A DNA stretch of 64,000 nucleotides from positions 6,252,512-6,316,511 of the forward strand of contig NC_086370.1 of assembly GCF_036324505.1 (NCBI RefSeq), read 5' to 3'. A program made the translations under genes and the position numbers. Shown piece after piece: positions 13,742-25,612 of the stretch. Below the pieces are notes generated by a model, which saw nothing but the letters and a program-made list of their open reading frames with translations, did not search any database and was not told where the DNA came from. The first letter of the stretch is position 1; each line of letters opens with the position of its first letter. The DNA is from Eleginops maclovinus. Lineage: Eukaryota; Chordata; Actinopteri; Perciformes; Eleginopidae.

Positions 13742-14929
13742 TCACTGTGTATAGAGTGGTGTGGCAGCCAGTGCCTTATGACAGATCAGGGCATTCAGGC
13801 CAGTGACATTCCTCCAGAGCCCCAGATGCATCATGGGGCAGCGGTGTGAAAAATGCTGGTCGGCCTGATCCACTCAGCCGCAGATGAATGGAGCGCTCGG
13901 TGCACTCACCCATAGATGAATGGAGCGATCTGTCTTGTCAGCGGAGGTCGACCGAGAGGTTACAGTATCCAGCATATACCTGTGTGTTTGTGTGTGTGGG
14001 TGCGTGTGTGTGTGTGTCCGTGTGTTTGCTGACTGAGGAAACTGGCTACAGTATGCCAAACACACACAAAGTAAGAAACCAAGACAAACACGGATGATCA
14101 CAATGAAGTATGCTCGTACATCCACAAACACGTTTCTCTTACTATAGTCTACTTACAGTATATGTAGCCTCATCCCTGAAACATACCAGATACATACATG
14201 CAATACCCATGATCACCAACTCTTAGCTTATAAATAATTTAATATTTTCTTTATTCTGGCAACACTTTTATAGATTCAAGGTCTCACATCAATGTATTTA
14301 TCATTAATCTGGTATATCTAGTCACATGCTGAAGGTTGAAGTGCAGTGATAGCAGCATCAGACTATCATCTCCAACTTTAATCTCATCCTTTCCCAGACC
14401 TGATCCTAACAGGTTGCAGCCATAAATCAGCAATTAAGAAATGAACATTTGAAAATGAAAATCAAAACATTCACCGTATTGACATCTTCTGTTTCCTATT
14501 TTTTTTTAAAAGTGTGTAACCTAATGTGTGTAAATTATTTTAACTTTGACCTTTTGATCCCGCATCATGTGAAGTCAGCTTAAGGTTTTATGTTAGGGTT
14601 AGGATTTTTTAAAGCAATTCTGTGGTGATATATTGTCAGAAAACAATTCCCACAAAACCTAGGCAACCACAAAAAATGATATCATATTAAGGAGATTTAA
14701 CTAAAGCCAACTACATCGTTCATTGTAAGTGTGTTTAAAACATACATGAAATGCATGCTGGAACAGGCCAAGTGGAACAAAATGTATATGATTAATCGAT
14801 TAGCCTGGAGCAAATCTAATCATAGAGTTAGTGGATAACAACTTCCCAGGACAGACTGAACATCTGGATAATAAGTGATGTTTTTTTTCCTTCAAAATAA
14901 AACTTCGATAACTAAACCTCAGCTTCCGA
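13740..14929. other. Single-copy DNA, no gene
   Basis: A tandem pair of related lines at 13883-13930 repeats AGATGAATGGAGCG twice, about 35 bp apart. Nothing else is structured. Confidence 0.5.
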
Positions 14930-15170
14930 AGCTGCCTTCACATGACGAGCCGTCGTACCAGCCTTGAAGTTCTAGTTCAAGGCAAAGTTTTTACAACTTT
15001 TAACTTTAATTCTGCTGAACTTTCATTGTGCAACCAATCACATTACAGCTGTATGACGTGGCGCAGGGAAGCTGGCTATCGGAAAAAAAACTAACTGTTT
15101 TCTTGGCAAGGCTCTGCAACCATCCTCGAGATGAACGAAGAGCAAACTTCTTATCGTAAGATTTGTATTT
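14930..15170 (+). other. Promoter-plus-first-exon-like patch
   Basis: This patch is richer in CpG than its surroundings. It has an ACCAATCACA CCAAT-type box near 15035, then ATGAACGAAGAG at 15131, and nine codons later (MNEEQTSYR) a good splice-donor match, CGTAAG, near 15155. The arrangement resembles a small first exon, either of a DNA transposon or of a host transcript. No continuing exon is recognisable downstream, so this is only a candidate. Confidence 0.25.
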
Positions 15171-15303
15171 TATTTAAGCAAACTACACCTTTTCTGTCAT
15201 CTTGCCTTCATTTTTCCTATCATTGAAGGTTCATTAGAGGTACAAAAACAAATATGCAAACAGACAAAGACACACAAACACCACTCTAGTGTCCCTGAGT
15301 GTG

Positions 15304-15334
<31 letters not shown>

Positions 15335-15600
15335 GAAACACACAGAAACAGCCAGCCCATCTCCTCAGCCATCAGCCCAGAGCTCCGGCACCCAGAGCAG
15401 TGGCTCTGACACGTCTATATGTTTTTCTAGCTGACCTTTTGCCGTCCTTTCTGCCACAGCCCGTAAACCATGAGCTGATATATGAAGGCAATTTTTAGCG
15501 GTGCCACTTGTATCTGAGTGATAGCGTACGCTTTACATTTGGGGCGCCTGCCACCTTGCCACCCCTCCTCCTCCAGATCTCTCTATTTGGATAGCTGGTG

Positions 15601-15601
<1 letters not shown>
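15171..15601. other. Single-copy DNA with a short CA tract
   Basis: A CA tract of about 22 bp lies at 15312-15334. The sequence after 15360 is GC-richer but has no coding signal. Confidence 0.5.
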
Positions 15602-15643
<42 letters not shown>

Positions 15644-15654
15644 GGGTGGGGGGG
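15602..15654 (+). repeat. (TG)20 joined to a G tract
   Basis: The GT tract at 15602-15641 runs straight into GGGGGGTGGGGGGG, the same tract-to-G-run arrangement seen at 10244 and 17099. Confidence 0.95.
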
Positions 15655-16689
15655 TAGAGAGGATGAAGGGATGGCTGGATGTAATGCCAAATACACACAT
15701 CTATCTACTCCTAGGGCAAGGAGTCCGCTGCATGATAGCCCTTCCCTCGCTCAGGCAGAACTTAGGGAGCTTTATGAAAGGACACGACTAGCTGCAGTTA
15801 TATTTTGCAAGAAACGTTTTACAAACATCTGTTATACAGAATAAACAAACACTTTTTTTTCTGATTTCCGATGTTTAATGGGATGATATTTTGGGTAATT
15901 TTTCTTAGTATTGTTCATTGTGAAACTACAGTTTGACACATTGTAATACACTTAATTTAAGTTAGTGTAATACATTTAGTTTTATTGTATATTTATTTCA
16001 TTTAAAAACAAATCTTTGTCAATGCTAATAACCATGTTCGATGTAAGATGCAATTGAATTTGAATCAATTTTATCTTCACTTTAATTGTTTTAGCTCTAA
16101 TGAATAGTTAATAACACATGAAAACTGCTTAATTTACGATTGAATGAAAGCACTGTTGTTGACATAGAATTATCCTGGTCAAATGATATTAAAACAGTAT
16201 TCAAGTGGTACTTGTTTCATTTAAATGAAGTGGAAATTATTAGTTGATGTTTTTCAGCTAATAAGTTTATTATACTTTATTTCCATTTGGCCTGGCACCA
16301 AATGACACAACAGCCCTGGTTTACATGTCTCTCTTAAAGTAGGGGTGGTATTAAATATCACAAGGTCATTTTTATTTATATGTGTTTATTAATTGAATCT
16401 AAAATAAGGTTTTTCTTATAAAATATAAAAAGGAAGGGTTTTTTTTGTTCAGAATGCCATATGTTTTCTTTGGTGGCTCACCTTAATCCTAGGCTAGGAG
16501 AATCCTAGGATTGAATATGCAAGGCTTGCCAGAAATATATATTTAGTTAATTCAACAATTTCCATTTCCTTTTTTTTTTTATGAAGTGTAATGAAAACAG
16601 TGTTAATCGGTGGCTCTAAAAACAAAATGTCAGCAGCATGGCCTTGAAAACATTCACTCTATTATCACCCAGTTTTAATGTCAGTTATG
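15655..16689. other. AT-rich DNA, no gene
   Basis: Strongly AT-rich between 15840 and 16450, with T-runs and no interspersed element that I recognise. Confidence 0.55.
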
Positions 16690-17090
16690 GGGTCGGTTTG
16701 ATTAGCAGCAGTTCATGTTCCAGTAATGGACTGAAGCACTAGCTCATTAGCATTTTACGTTGTGTTTGAATAGGAGGCAATGTGCCCCTTTAGGCCCTTA
16801 TCACAGCAGCAGATTGAGCTCGTTAGCTTGTTAGCATGAACTTATGCTATGGGAGCTATATGGCATTAGGCCATGTTACATTACCGCTACGCAATGACAC
16901 TTGTTAGCTTATTAGCATAACCCCCTATTAGATGGACAAGGGGGTGTGCGGTGCAGCAGCCCGTGTTACAGTAATGGAAAGGCTTTGTTAGCTTGTTGGC
17001 ATGCTAAACAGGTAGGGGTCTTCGAGTGGCATTAGAGCCTGTTTAAGAGCATTGGAACGTGCCGCTACAGTGTTGGGTAGTTACCATAAT
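16690..17090 (+). repeat. Degenerate tandem array, period about 81 bp, about five units
   Basis: The motif (A/G)TTAGCTTGTTAGCAT ends at 16753, 16837, 16918 and 17002, giving spacings of 84, 81 and 84. A second anchor, ATGTTACAGTAATGG-like, recurs near 16715, 16873 and 16963 with weaker forms between and after. The two anchors keep order, so this is a diverged tandem duplication and not scattered motifs. It ends just before a long GT tract. No open frame spans it. Confidence 0.7.
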
Positions 17091-17095
17091 CTCAA

Positions 17096-17212
<117 letters not shown>

Positions 17213-19479
17213 TGTTATGTGTGTGTGTTTCGTCCAACATTTTTCAATTACAACTGCTCATTGTTAGGTTGTAAATGGCTGGGTCAGCTGGCTGGAGTTC
17301 TGCCTTTGAACACAGTGCTGACGTCCCCACAAAGGCATCATTACAGAGGCTGGGGCCCAGCAAGCAACACCCTCACTTCTCTATCACCCCTCAGGAAACA
17401 ACTCAATAATGTGTAAAGATGAAAAAATTAGTAATGTATAAAAGAAAAAAGAAATCCCCTACAAGAAGACATAAAACACTTCAATCTAATCCGCTCTTTT
17501 ATTCTCCATGCTCTGTTCCGTGCCCTTGTACCATCCATCCCTCATTTGATAGTTTTTTCTTTTATCATTAATGTTGAGACATACATATATTGAATCAACT
17601 TTGAAAAAACATTTCTCATTTTCCCTTGATGTAATTATTCCGTGACACCTCCATCCAACTACCTGTGCTTTATTGAAAAAAATAATGATATAAGGTTAGA
17701 GGAAATACATGCATTACAAACATCACTAGTGTTGCTAATTACAGTGAGAGATTGAGGAAAGGACCAAAAGAAACACAAAGAACACTCATGCATTTTCAAT
17801 GTGATTTGCATTTTGATTCTAAGTTGTATTCATTCAACGTGTATTTTTTTGTCTTTCCTTTTTACTTTGGTTCTTGCTAACATCTTCCAGGATCAAAGGC
17901 TTCTGTTGGATTCCTCTCATCTCTTTTTCCTCCTCCAAGCATTGTTTGCCTCCCAGGACCGCAGCATCACAAGTTTTGTACTAATTTTGGAGGAAAGGCA
18001 GAATTATTCTACACTATTCTGGAATTCATTTGACATCAAAAAGGGGACAATTCACAGAGGGCTCAGATAAAAGACGCTGCCCATTTAGAATTGTGTCCAT
18101 GTTTTCTATGTTTGTTTCCACATAACATAAAAAAAACATGCACAGTTTGAGTCAAATATGGGCAGAGTAACTGCGGAAATACTCAGAGAAAAATGGGCTT
18201 CTAGGTGGAGCGTCCCTGGAGTTGAAGTGTATCTGGGTGACCCACCTGTCACTCAAAGTGGACAAACCTCTAATTATGCGTAATTGTATACCTTAGTATA
18301 ATTACAGTTGACTTATATAAAAAAAATAGGGATTTCAGCATTAAGTTTGTGATTATTTTGTAAACCTTAACGTGCAAAATAAATGAAAGCTAATGGATCA
18401 TATTACCAAGTCTGACCTTAACTTCATCCTGTAATTCCAGCGTGGATGGTTACCATAAATTGCTGGCAGAAAAGAAAGCGGTGAAACTGGCACAAGTTAA
18501 AAGTGTGACTGGAGACCAAAAGACATCAGTAAGCAATCATCACTACCTTGGTGTAAAGGCACACGTAACACATGACATAAGGCAACAATGTTCATGCTTC
18601 AGGTGAGGTGAAAACATAGGAAAGTCAGCCAGTTTCTTGTAGTGGCACAGGAGCGGGAGATAGCAAAGGGATCACCTTTGTGGGAACAGATAGTGCTTGC
18701 AATATGACAGCGGCAAAGAGAATATGCCATGTAGTGCACAGTGATTCTCCATGACAGCTGCTTTGTCAATGCTTTAGCTAAGTAGCAGAAAAAGCCTGAC
18801 TTTGTGACAACATTTCAGAAATCATGATATGATTAAGTAAAAAACCCTTAGATTGCTCTTACCAGTTCGTTATGCTTTTCTTTGTTAATACATCATACTT
18901 GTATGTGTCTTATCTCTCTCCAAAATACACCTAAATACTAGTATGTTGAACTTGTCATTACTCATGATTTCTCACAGATTGTGATCTTCAGTGATTAACT
19001 GTGGTAATGTTAAGTTTGTCTTCCAGAGTAACCAGAGAAAAGATACACATTTGCAACAGCAAGAAACCTGCAAAGGACATTTGTTTCAAAAAAGCCAGAA
19101 CATTGTACATGCTAGTGCATTAATTTCAAAGGACCTGAATCTTTTTGTGTGTGTTTTTGTTGCGGGTTACCTGGGTCCCTTTGCATTGAGGCAGTAGCAG
19201 GGGGATTGGTCGATGCAGAGCGAAGTGGTGCTCCAGGTCCTAGATGTTGGAAAGGTCTGATCCATTCACAACATTGAATTCACATTGTTGGCTAATTAAA
19301 CAAACTGACATTTTGGAAAATGCTAGTCTCCCAAGCTTGTACTGCTGAATGATGGTCAAGTTCCCTCATTTTATAAATGTACAATGTTCATTCAAAAAGA
19401 AACACTTAAAAATGAATAGCAGTGAAATCAAACTTGCCTTGGGTCTCAAAGCCCTACTTTGTCTGCCTCTGATTAAAAG
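17213..19479. other. Single-copy DNA, no gene recognised
   Basis: AT-rich, with frames no longer than 105 codons and no named repeat. Confidence 0.5.
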
Positions 19480-19870
19480 TACACCTTTTCACAAGTTCAC
19501 TGAGCTCTTTCTATTATGAATGACGGGAGCATTGGCATTACCTGTCTACAGTGGGGATTTTAAATCCCTGTGGAGACAGATAGCATAATGCAGATGTCCT
19601 AATGAAAACTTCATTAAGATCGAGGATAATTACTGTGTCCTTAACGATGCACTCGCTGTGCTTTTAAATAATTGAGGTGCTCAACTTTTGATGTGTTAAT
19701 TCTGGAGTAATTTCATCATGCAGACTTCATCTAAGATAGACTGGCTTCAGTATTCCATTGGTGTACATCCACAAATTAATTCCAGCATTGATTTTGATGT
19801 TGAGAGTGAATTTTAGGTGGATTAATTGCAGTCTAATGCCTTGTCATGCTTGCATTGTGGAACATTTTGG
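19480..19870. promoter_or_regulatory. Candidate conserved non-coding element
   Basis: About 390 bp of homogeneous, non-repetitive DNA with no long open frame and many homeodomain-type cores: TAATT occurs near 19630, 19700, 19778 and 19822. Runs such as CATTAAGATCGAGGATAATT have the texture of vertebrate developmental enhancers. The call is by resemblance only; conservation was not tested. Confidence 0.3.
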
Positions 19871-20656
19871 TCGACACAAAAATAGTTCACCAACTACTGG
19901 AATGTTTGTGATGGGTTTGTACTGACATAAATACACTAGATATTATGTCCTTATGCTCTGACTTTCCCTTTGGTCATTTGTGTTTAATATCAAACAATCA
20001 ATCAATCACAATACTGTTTCAAATCCAGGGGGAAAATAGGTTTCGCGACAGTTGGCCGAACAGTCGGGAAGCCATTCATGGAAATGTCTGAACAGTCCGA
20101 AAACGTGTACTGGTGCAGCTATGTTTTCATAAAGCACCTAACTATACTCAAGATATTCCATGTGACTTCAGGCTAATGCCATTAGCTTGTCCATCACAAA
20201 CTTAAAGGATGCATGTATGGTTGGTGTATGCCCACTAAATAGTGAAATGTCTTAAAACTGATGCATGTTATCGTAAGATTTCAGACATTATGTCTTACTA
20301 ATCATCACCAATATCAAATTCATTAGTTCTTTAAACCTACATTCAGGCCCTAATGCCATCAAACATAATGACATTCCCTTTAGCCGAAGCTGCACTTGAA
20401 TTTGACCATTTAAAAGCAAATGGTTGTACAGTTACATTTGGAAAGAAAATATCTGCTTGAGGGAGCGGATTCTCTGATAATAAAGACATGGACATTAAAC
20501 TCAAAAACACCAAATTACATCCAGCAGTTATGTTTGTTGGCTCCACCATAAACCTGTTTTAGCGTAATGTTATTCTTCTTTTTATATACTCTGTGTTGAA
20601 TACCTGCCTTTACGTGTGTGAAAAGCATGCTATTTAACACTTTTTTTCCGGATGTA

Positions 20657-20657
<1 letters not shown>
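19871..20657. other. Single-copy DNA, no gene
   Basis: No repeat or coding signal is visible. A T8-type run sits just before the next GT tract. Confidence 0.5.

Positions 20658-20718
<61 letters not shown>
20658..20718 (+). repeat. (TG)30 microsatellite
   Basis: A perfect tract of about 61 bp. Confidence 0.97.
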
Positions 20719-20720
<2 letters not shown>

Positions 20721-20817
20721 GCATATAGGTCACAGCTGTTGGAGATGGGCCAATGTCATGTAGATCTTAACTAGCCTTCAGAGCTCAACACTCGCTCAAA
20801 GCCTTCACCTGGCTCCA

Positions 20818-20859
20818 CACACACAGGCACGCACACATGCATGCACACACGCACGCATG

Positions 20860-20919
<60 letters not shown>

Positions 20920-20930
20920 TACACATTCTA
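20818..20930 (+). repeat. CA-rich array with GCACAC/GCATGC variants
   Basis: A degraded 5' half with GCACGC and ATGCATGC steps leads into a perfect (CA)22 core at 20863-20907 and then AAACAC/ATACAC variants. Confidence 0.95.
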
Positions 20931-20994
20931 TTGTACTTTTACTTACAGACAAATGAGAAAATACATACAATAATATCCTCTGAGTAGCCATCTC

Positions 20995-21000
20995 CACACA

Positions 21001-21051
<51 letters not shown>

Positions 21052-21061
21052 ACACACACAC
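20995..21061 (+). repeat. (CA)n microsatellite with ATA interruptions
   Basis: Two ATACAC interruptions flank a perfect core of about 18 units. Confidence 0.96.
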
Positions 21062-21084
21062 GTCAGGCACACATGCCAAAACAT

Positions 21085-21620
21085 ATTCAACGTTGCCGCT
21101 GTCAAAATGCAAATCTGCGAGCTTCTCCACACCTCACCCTTTCTTATTTTCTTCCCTGTGACTTCATTAGAGAGGAAGCGGAACCTGGGTGACAGCATTA
21201 ATTACAGGTGTGTGCATACACACTGGGAGCTATTTTCTACTGAATCGACCTAATCATCATCATCATCACCACCATCAATATCCTCGTTATCGCCACCTGC
21301 CGTACACCCCCACAAGGCCACCATGCTGGGCGCATATGAGTGGCTTTGAACAAACACGCGTGTAGGAGTCAACACCCAGACAGATAGAAAGAGTATCCAA
21401 GATGTGAAATAGAGGAGGGGTTAGGGGACAACAGTGTGCCGATATGTTGTAGTTGTGTGAGTGTGTGTGAAAGGGGGTTGGGGGTTGGTGGGTGAATAAT
21501 TGCCTGGAGACGGTGCAGAAATAAGCCCTAATGGTCAGTAATCCAAGCCTGGAGAGGGCCTCTCCACAGTGCTCCACTGAATGCCGGTAATGGGCTTCCA
21601 GCTCTGTCACTTACATATGC
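21085..21620. promoter_or_regulatory. Candidate conserved non-coding block
   Basis: Includes an octamer-like ATGCAAAT (near 21107), GACAGCATTAATTACAGGTG (21191-21210), a (CAT)n run at 21255-21270 and AATGCCGGTAATGGGCTTCC near 21580. These motifs sit in non-repetitive sequence without coding potential. The regulatory call is inference. Confidence 0.28.
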
Positions 21621-21904
21621 ATAGATCTTTCTCCATTAACGCTGGTTTGAATGACAAATATGGGTGGGTGTAAAAAAAAAAAAAAAAGATAAAAAAAAGA
21701 AAGAAGAAGTGGAGGGAAAGAGAGAGTGTGTGAGCGAGAGAAGATTTCCTCTTGGCTTGCAGTAATTTGGCAGCCGCTCAGGCCCCTATCCTTAAATCTC
21801 ATTAGCCCATTGTTCGCGTGATGCAGCTGGGTGAAGAGGGGCAGGAGATGCTGCCTAAAGTGGGCTAGATGATGATTTGGACCTGACACGGCTGTCTTTT
21901 TATC

Positions 21905-21908
<4 letters not shown>
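21621..21908. other. Purine-rich tract and flanking single-copy DNA
   Basis: 21671-21735 is nearly all A and G on the + strand (an A15 run, then GAAAGAAG and AGAGAG steps), a potential triplex-forming tract. 21755-21890 is balanced single-copy DNA with enhancer-like texture. Confidence 0.6.

Positions 21909-21970
<62 letters not shown>
21909..21970 (+). repeat. (TG)29 microsatellite ending in CGCG
   Basis: A perfect TG tract whose 3' edge is GCGCGC, giving about 62 bp of alternating purine-pyrimidine DNA. Confidence 0.96.
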
Positions 21971-21971
<1 letters not shown>

Positions 21972-23139
21972 TATGGCATATTGTGATGCTTATACTGATA
22001 TTGGTAACTTTTCAATGCAACTGTTTTTTCACATTTTCTTTACTTGTATAACACCAGTAGTGTGCTATGTTTAGATTGTCTATTACAATGTATTTTAACT
22101 TATTCTGTATATTTTATATTGTTATAGATACTTAAGAGATCTGTATCTCTCTGCATATCTTTTTAATATTATCATATTAACTGTTGTGAACAAGCTGCTG
22201 TAATAAATAAAGTACATCTAACACATTTCCAATCTAATCTTTGCTTAAAAATGTTGGTTTTGCACTTGCTCTAAAACGTAACAGATAAAAACATAACCAT
22301 TACTGAAAACAGCATTGGTTAAGAAAATATAAAATAAATAAAACAGTTAAATTAAAAATGCTTTTCACTGCAGTACGTGGACACACTGGTAGGCTCGACT
22401 TCATTTGTAATAATACAAAAAACAAAACATAGAATTGTTGAACGATGTTTAACCAGACCACAACAGAACACACAACCCTTCTCAAAATCTTCTAGTAAAT
22501 TACTTGTGAATTATGGACCCATGAAATAAAGGCACGCCAATTTATGTTTCAAATGCAGTGTTAATACTGGCAGAGAAATACTGAATACTGAAACACTTCA
22601 AAATAAAAAAGGGAATCAGCCTAAGGGAATCAAAAGTTAGGACAAAACGTCCGTTCTTTTAATAGTCTGGTTACCATTCAGATACAAACATATATTAGCA
22701 TCTTTCATCTTTATTAAATTGTCATTCTAACTGTAGAAAGTATTATTCTTATCTATTTTGTGATGTCTGATGTCCTAATAGACCCTTTTTGTGGAGCTGA
22801 TTGAGAGCCAATGGCAAAGTTTTGAGTGAGGCCCAGAATTAATTCAACACAAGTCCACACTCCTGAAGATAACAACAAAAGTTGAATTGGTAATGAACTC
22901 GAGGGAAAAGGAAAATGTGTGTGTCTGTGTGCGTTTCTGTCTGTTTGGGGGCTTCTAGCGAGGGATTCAGGGGTCTGTTGGGGCCACCGAGGGGAGGGCA
23001 CAGGGGGCGGAGGAGCCATCATAACGGGAAGCACCCCCCCAGCCTCCTCATCCTCCTGAGCTGCCAGATGGCACACACTCAAACCCCCAGTGGGGCGAAA
23101 CAGCACACAAGCACTTATGCATATTTGAACACAAGCATT
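21971..23139. other. AT-rich DNA, no gene
   Basis: The part near 22190-22215 (GCTGCTGTAATAAATAAAGT) resembles a LINE 3' end but is too short to call. The rest is featureless. Confidence 0.5.
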
Positions 23140-23440
23140 GTCAGCCACAAACACACGTGCACAAACACTCCAAAAACATATTCAGAGGGGGAGCCATTTG
23201 AATCCACTCTCAACCAGCTCCTGCATCTAAAACAAAACCTTCTCCATTACAGAAGTCATCCCGCCATAAAGAGCTCCGTCCCCCGATATCAGCGGGCGTC
23301 ATGCTGTCATTGAAACGTGTCACCATATGGGAGCGGGGACACTCAGGAAATGCATCACTTTGTGACGTTTTTGTCTCTATTTCCAGAGCAAATGTGTCAC
23401 TCTTTGAGAACCATAAAACCAGAGTTTGGGTTGTGTGTGT
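23140..23440. promoter_or_regulatory. Candidate conserved non-coding element
   Basis: Balanced composition, non-repetitive, with closely packed motifs such as CCATTACAGAAGTCATCC, GTCACCATATGG and a CRE-like TGTGACGTTTTTG near 23361. No reading frame fits an exon. The call is by texture. Confidence 0.27.
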
Positions 23441-23720
23441 GTGTGTACCAAGTGCACAAGTTCAAGGACGTACACGCCCCGACAAGCAGAAATGAATGTA
23501 CCTGGATGGAAAGATAAAAAAGCTTCATATTTCACGATTGCTTCTCTAAGTGCCGCGACTCTAATAGGAAAGATGTGTTTATATGATATGAATATGAGAA
23601 TATGAGCGACACGACTTTCAATTTGTGTAGGCATGAACTTGTGTAACTGTAGATGTGTGCGTCTCGATGCATGTGATGGATTTGTTCTAGGAGATGTGTG
23701 CGCTACCTTTATTTAGACAG

Positions 23721-23766
23721 CACACACACACGCACACGCACACGCACACACACACACACACACACA
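23721..23766 (+). repeat. (CA)n microsatellite with CGCACA variants
   Basis: Three CG steps interrupt the 5' half and the 3' half is perfect. Confidence 0.96.
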
Positions 23767-23769
23767 AAC

Positions 23770-23935
23770 GGAGTGCCAGCAGTAATAGATATCCAATAGC
23801 TGCGAGCTGTGGAAGGGTCCTGCTACATCTGTCAGCACTGCCTGGCAAAGGCGCGGCGAGTTCAGATGATATCGCCACAAACGGCTGCATCAAAAGATTT
23901 AGTGTCCCACCCACCCCACCCACCCCCCCCACACA
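23770..23935. promoter_or_regulatory. Candidate conserved non-coding element
   Basis: GCAGTAATAGATATCCAATA, GCTGCGAGCTGTGG and CAGATGATATCGCC lie in 140 bp of non-repetitive DNA between a CA tract and a C-rich tract. Inference only. Confidence 0.25.
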
Positions 23936-24518
23936 CACCCACCATCCCTCCCACCCCGAGGTGGGCCGTGTGGCGCAGTCCGCCGGGCAACACAACAAGG
24001 AAGAGGGGAGGCGTCGAAGAAAGACGGCAGGCGAGGGACAGATAAGAGGGAAGCGACAGCAATATGAGCCAGGGGGGGTTTGAGGTGGAGGACAAGGCGG
24101 AAGAGGGGGGTGGGGGGTAAGGATAAGAAGGAGGAAAGAAGAGGCACACACATCTTTTTCACCTCTTCATGAGCTCCACTTAAAAAGGCTTAGTGCTGCT
24201 AAGAAAACATGTCTATTGCCAGTGTAGTTTCTGACCCTGGGTAAAAATTAAACATGTCCACCTCAAATGAATTAAATATTTGTGAGTGATTTTTAGGAAG
24301 TGGTCCTAAATACATTATGAAATAGGAAGTCAAGAAGAAAAAAACAGTTGAGATACATTTTATTTTCTGTCGTGATTCAGGAAATGTATACATTACCATA
24401 ATTCAGATAAGAGACGTATGTTGATGTTAAATGTGTAAATGGAAATTAGGAAAGAGGCCAAGGTAGATTATTGTGCAGTGACCTCAGTGGAAGGCCTATT
24501 CATGAGTGTACAAAAGAT
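23936..24518. other. C-rich to G-rich transition and single-copy DNA
   Basis: 23907-23960 is C-rich on the + strand. 24071-24120 is strongly G-rich with three runs of six or seven G (GGGGGGG, GGGGGG, GGGGGG), a good G-quadruplex candidate. Nothing coding is seen. Confidence 0.6.
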
Positions 24519-24640
24519 GAATCAGAATCAGTTTGAACATACAAGGAAATTGCTTTGGTGTCAAGGCAAGGATTGCACAAATTCTAAATGCTTAAATATA
24601 TAAACACAGAGGCCGAGGAGAGCGGGATAATAAATGCATA
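24519..24640 (-). repeat. LINE 3' tail, minus strand
   Basis: Starts GAATCAGAATCAG followed by GAACATACAAGGAAATTGC, the reverse complement of a LINE end with a short TTCTGA-type tail common in teleosts. Only the 3' end is present. Confidence 0.55.
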
Positions 24641-24862
24641 CAGGCTGCAGAGATATAACATCTTCCTGTTTGACCCTCTGTTCAATTGCATGGCTCTTCC
24701 ATTCTTACTGACAGGGTTCAAATGTCCCCGATGGTCTGCTATGGTCCTCAAGATACAAAATGTTCCATTGGCCATGTCTGTGAAGACAAGCACAGAAGGT
24801 GTGACCGCGTTGATTGAAGGCTCAGCAAGCAAGTAAGCTGTCCATGTCGATAGAGGGATTTG

Positions 24863-25080
24863 GGGGCGGCAGTAGCTCAGTAAGGAACTGAAGAGTTGCC
24901 GGTTCAAGTCTATAGTATAGATTGGTTGATGAGGCAGAGGTGCCAGTTTGCCTCCTGGACACTGGCTGGTTTCCCTTGAGAAAGATACCAAACGGAACTC
25001 CGGCAGCCCCCTTGCTCTGACACTTCTCCATTAGTGCATGTCTACAGGTCCTATTTGTGCATGTTTGAATGTGTGTGTGA
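24863..25080 (+). mobile_element. tRNA-derived SINE
   Basis: The head GGGGCGGCAGTAGCTCAGT carries box A and GCCGGTTCAAGTCT carries box B (24898-24911). The body keeps GAGGTGCCAGTTTGCCTCC, TTGAGAAAGATACC and the end segment TCTCCATTAGTGCATG. The same family appears in reverse at 52222-52550. The A+T-rich tail with AATAAAG is missing, so this copy is shortened. Confidence 0.85.
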
Positions 25081-25348
25081 TTGTAAACTTGACATTTTGG
25101 TGCAGCTCATTTTAATAAGAATCACACAAATTATTCATGACATTTCTTTATTATAATGAGAATAATGATGCAAAATGATCAATCGCTCCTTTGAATATCA
25201 GTAGAAATTCTAATAATTAGTTGTTTTTTCCAAATCCTGCAGACCTAGAATATGTGACAAGCTATCAATGTTGAACAGGAAAATGTAACATTGGTAAATG
25301 CACATGCATATAACGTTAGGCTGACCTGCAACCATTAATTGTAATGGT

Positions 25349-25612
25349 TGTGATTTACACTTTAAATGAACATTAGTCTGGCATAAAGACAGGGATGTTG
25401 GGTTGGAAGAGAAAATGTGAGGAAGCGTTCTTCATATTACTATCTCCCTGTGGGTCAGCTACTAATCACAACTTAGGAAATGTTCTTCTTTTTATTTCTA
25501 ATTATTTTCTATGCCTTTTATTGTACTATGCTGCTGCAACACAAAAATGTCCCAGTTTGGGATTTATAAATGAATTCTTATCTTATCTTATCGACCCCCC
25601 AAAGACCCCACT
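25349..25612 (+). repeat. Local duplication, copy 1 (carries an insertion)
   Basis: From TGTGATTTACACTTTAAAT to CAAAGACCCCACT it matches 26108-26254 at most positions. Shared landmarks are GATGTTGGGTTGGAA, TTACTATCTCCCTGTGGGTC and AGCTACTAATCACAAC. The match is split by a 121-bp insertion at 25473-25593 that copy 2 lacks. Confidence 0.85.
25473..25593 (+). mobile_element. LINE 3' end inserted in duplication copy 1
   Basis: The insert ends GATTTATAAATG and (TTATC)n, with GCTGCTGCAACAC and TCCCAGTTTGGGAT upstream, a known form of teleost LINE/SINE tail. The empty site in copy 2 (AATCACAAC joined to CCCCC) defines its edges to within a couple of bases. No long target duplication is present. Confidence 0.75.

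Noticed and set aside
22190..22215. LINE-tail-like GCTGCTGTAATAAATAAAG
   Set aside because: Too short to distinguish from AT-rich background.
23862..24162. Proline- and glycine-rich frames on both strands
   Set aside because: They arise from C-rich and G-rich tracts, not from a protein family.
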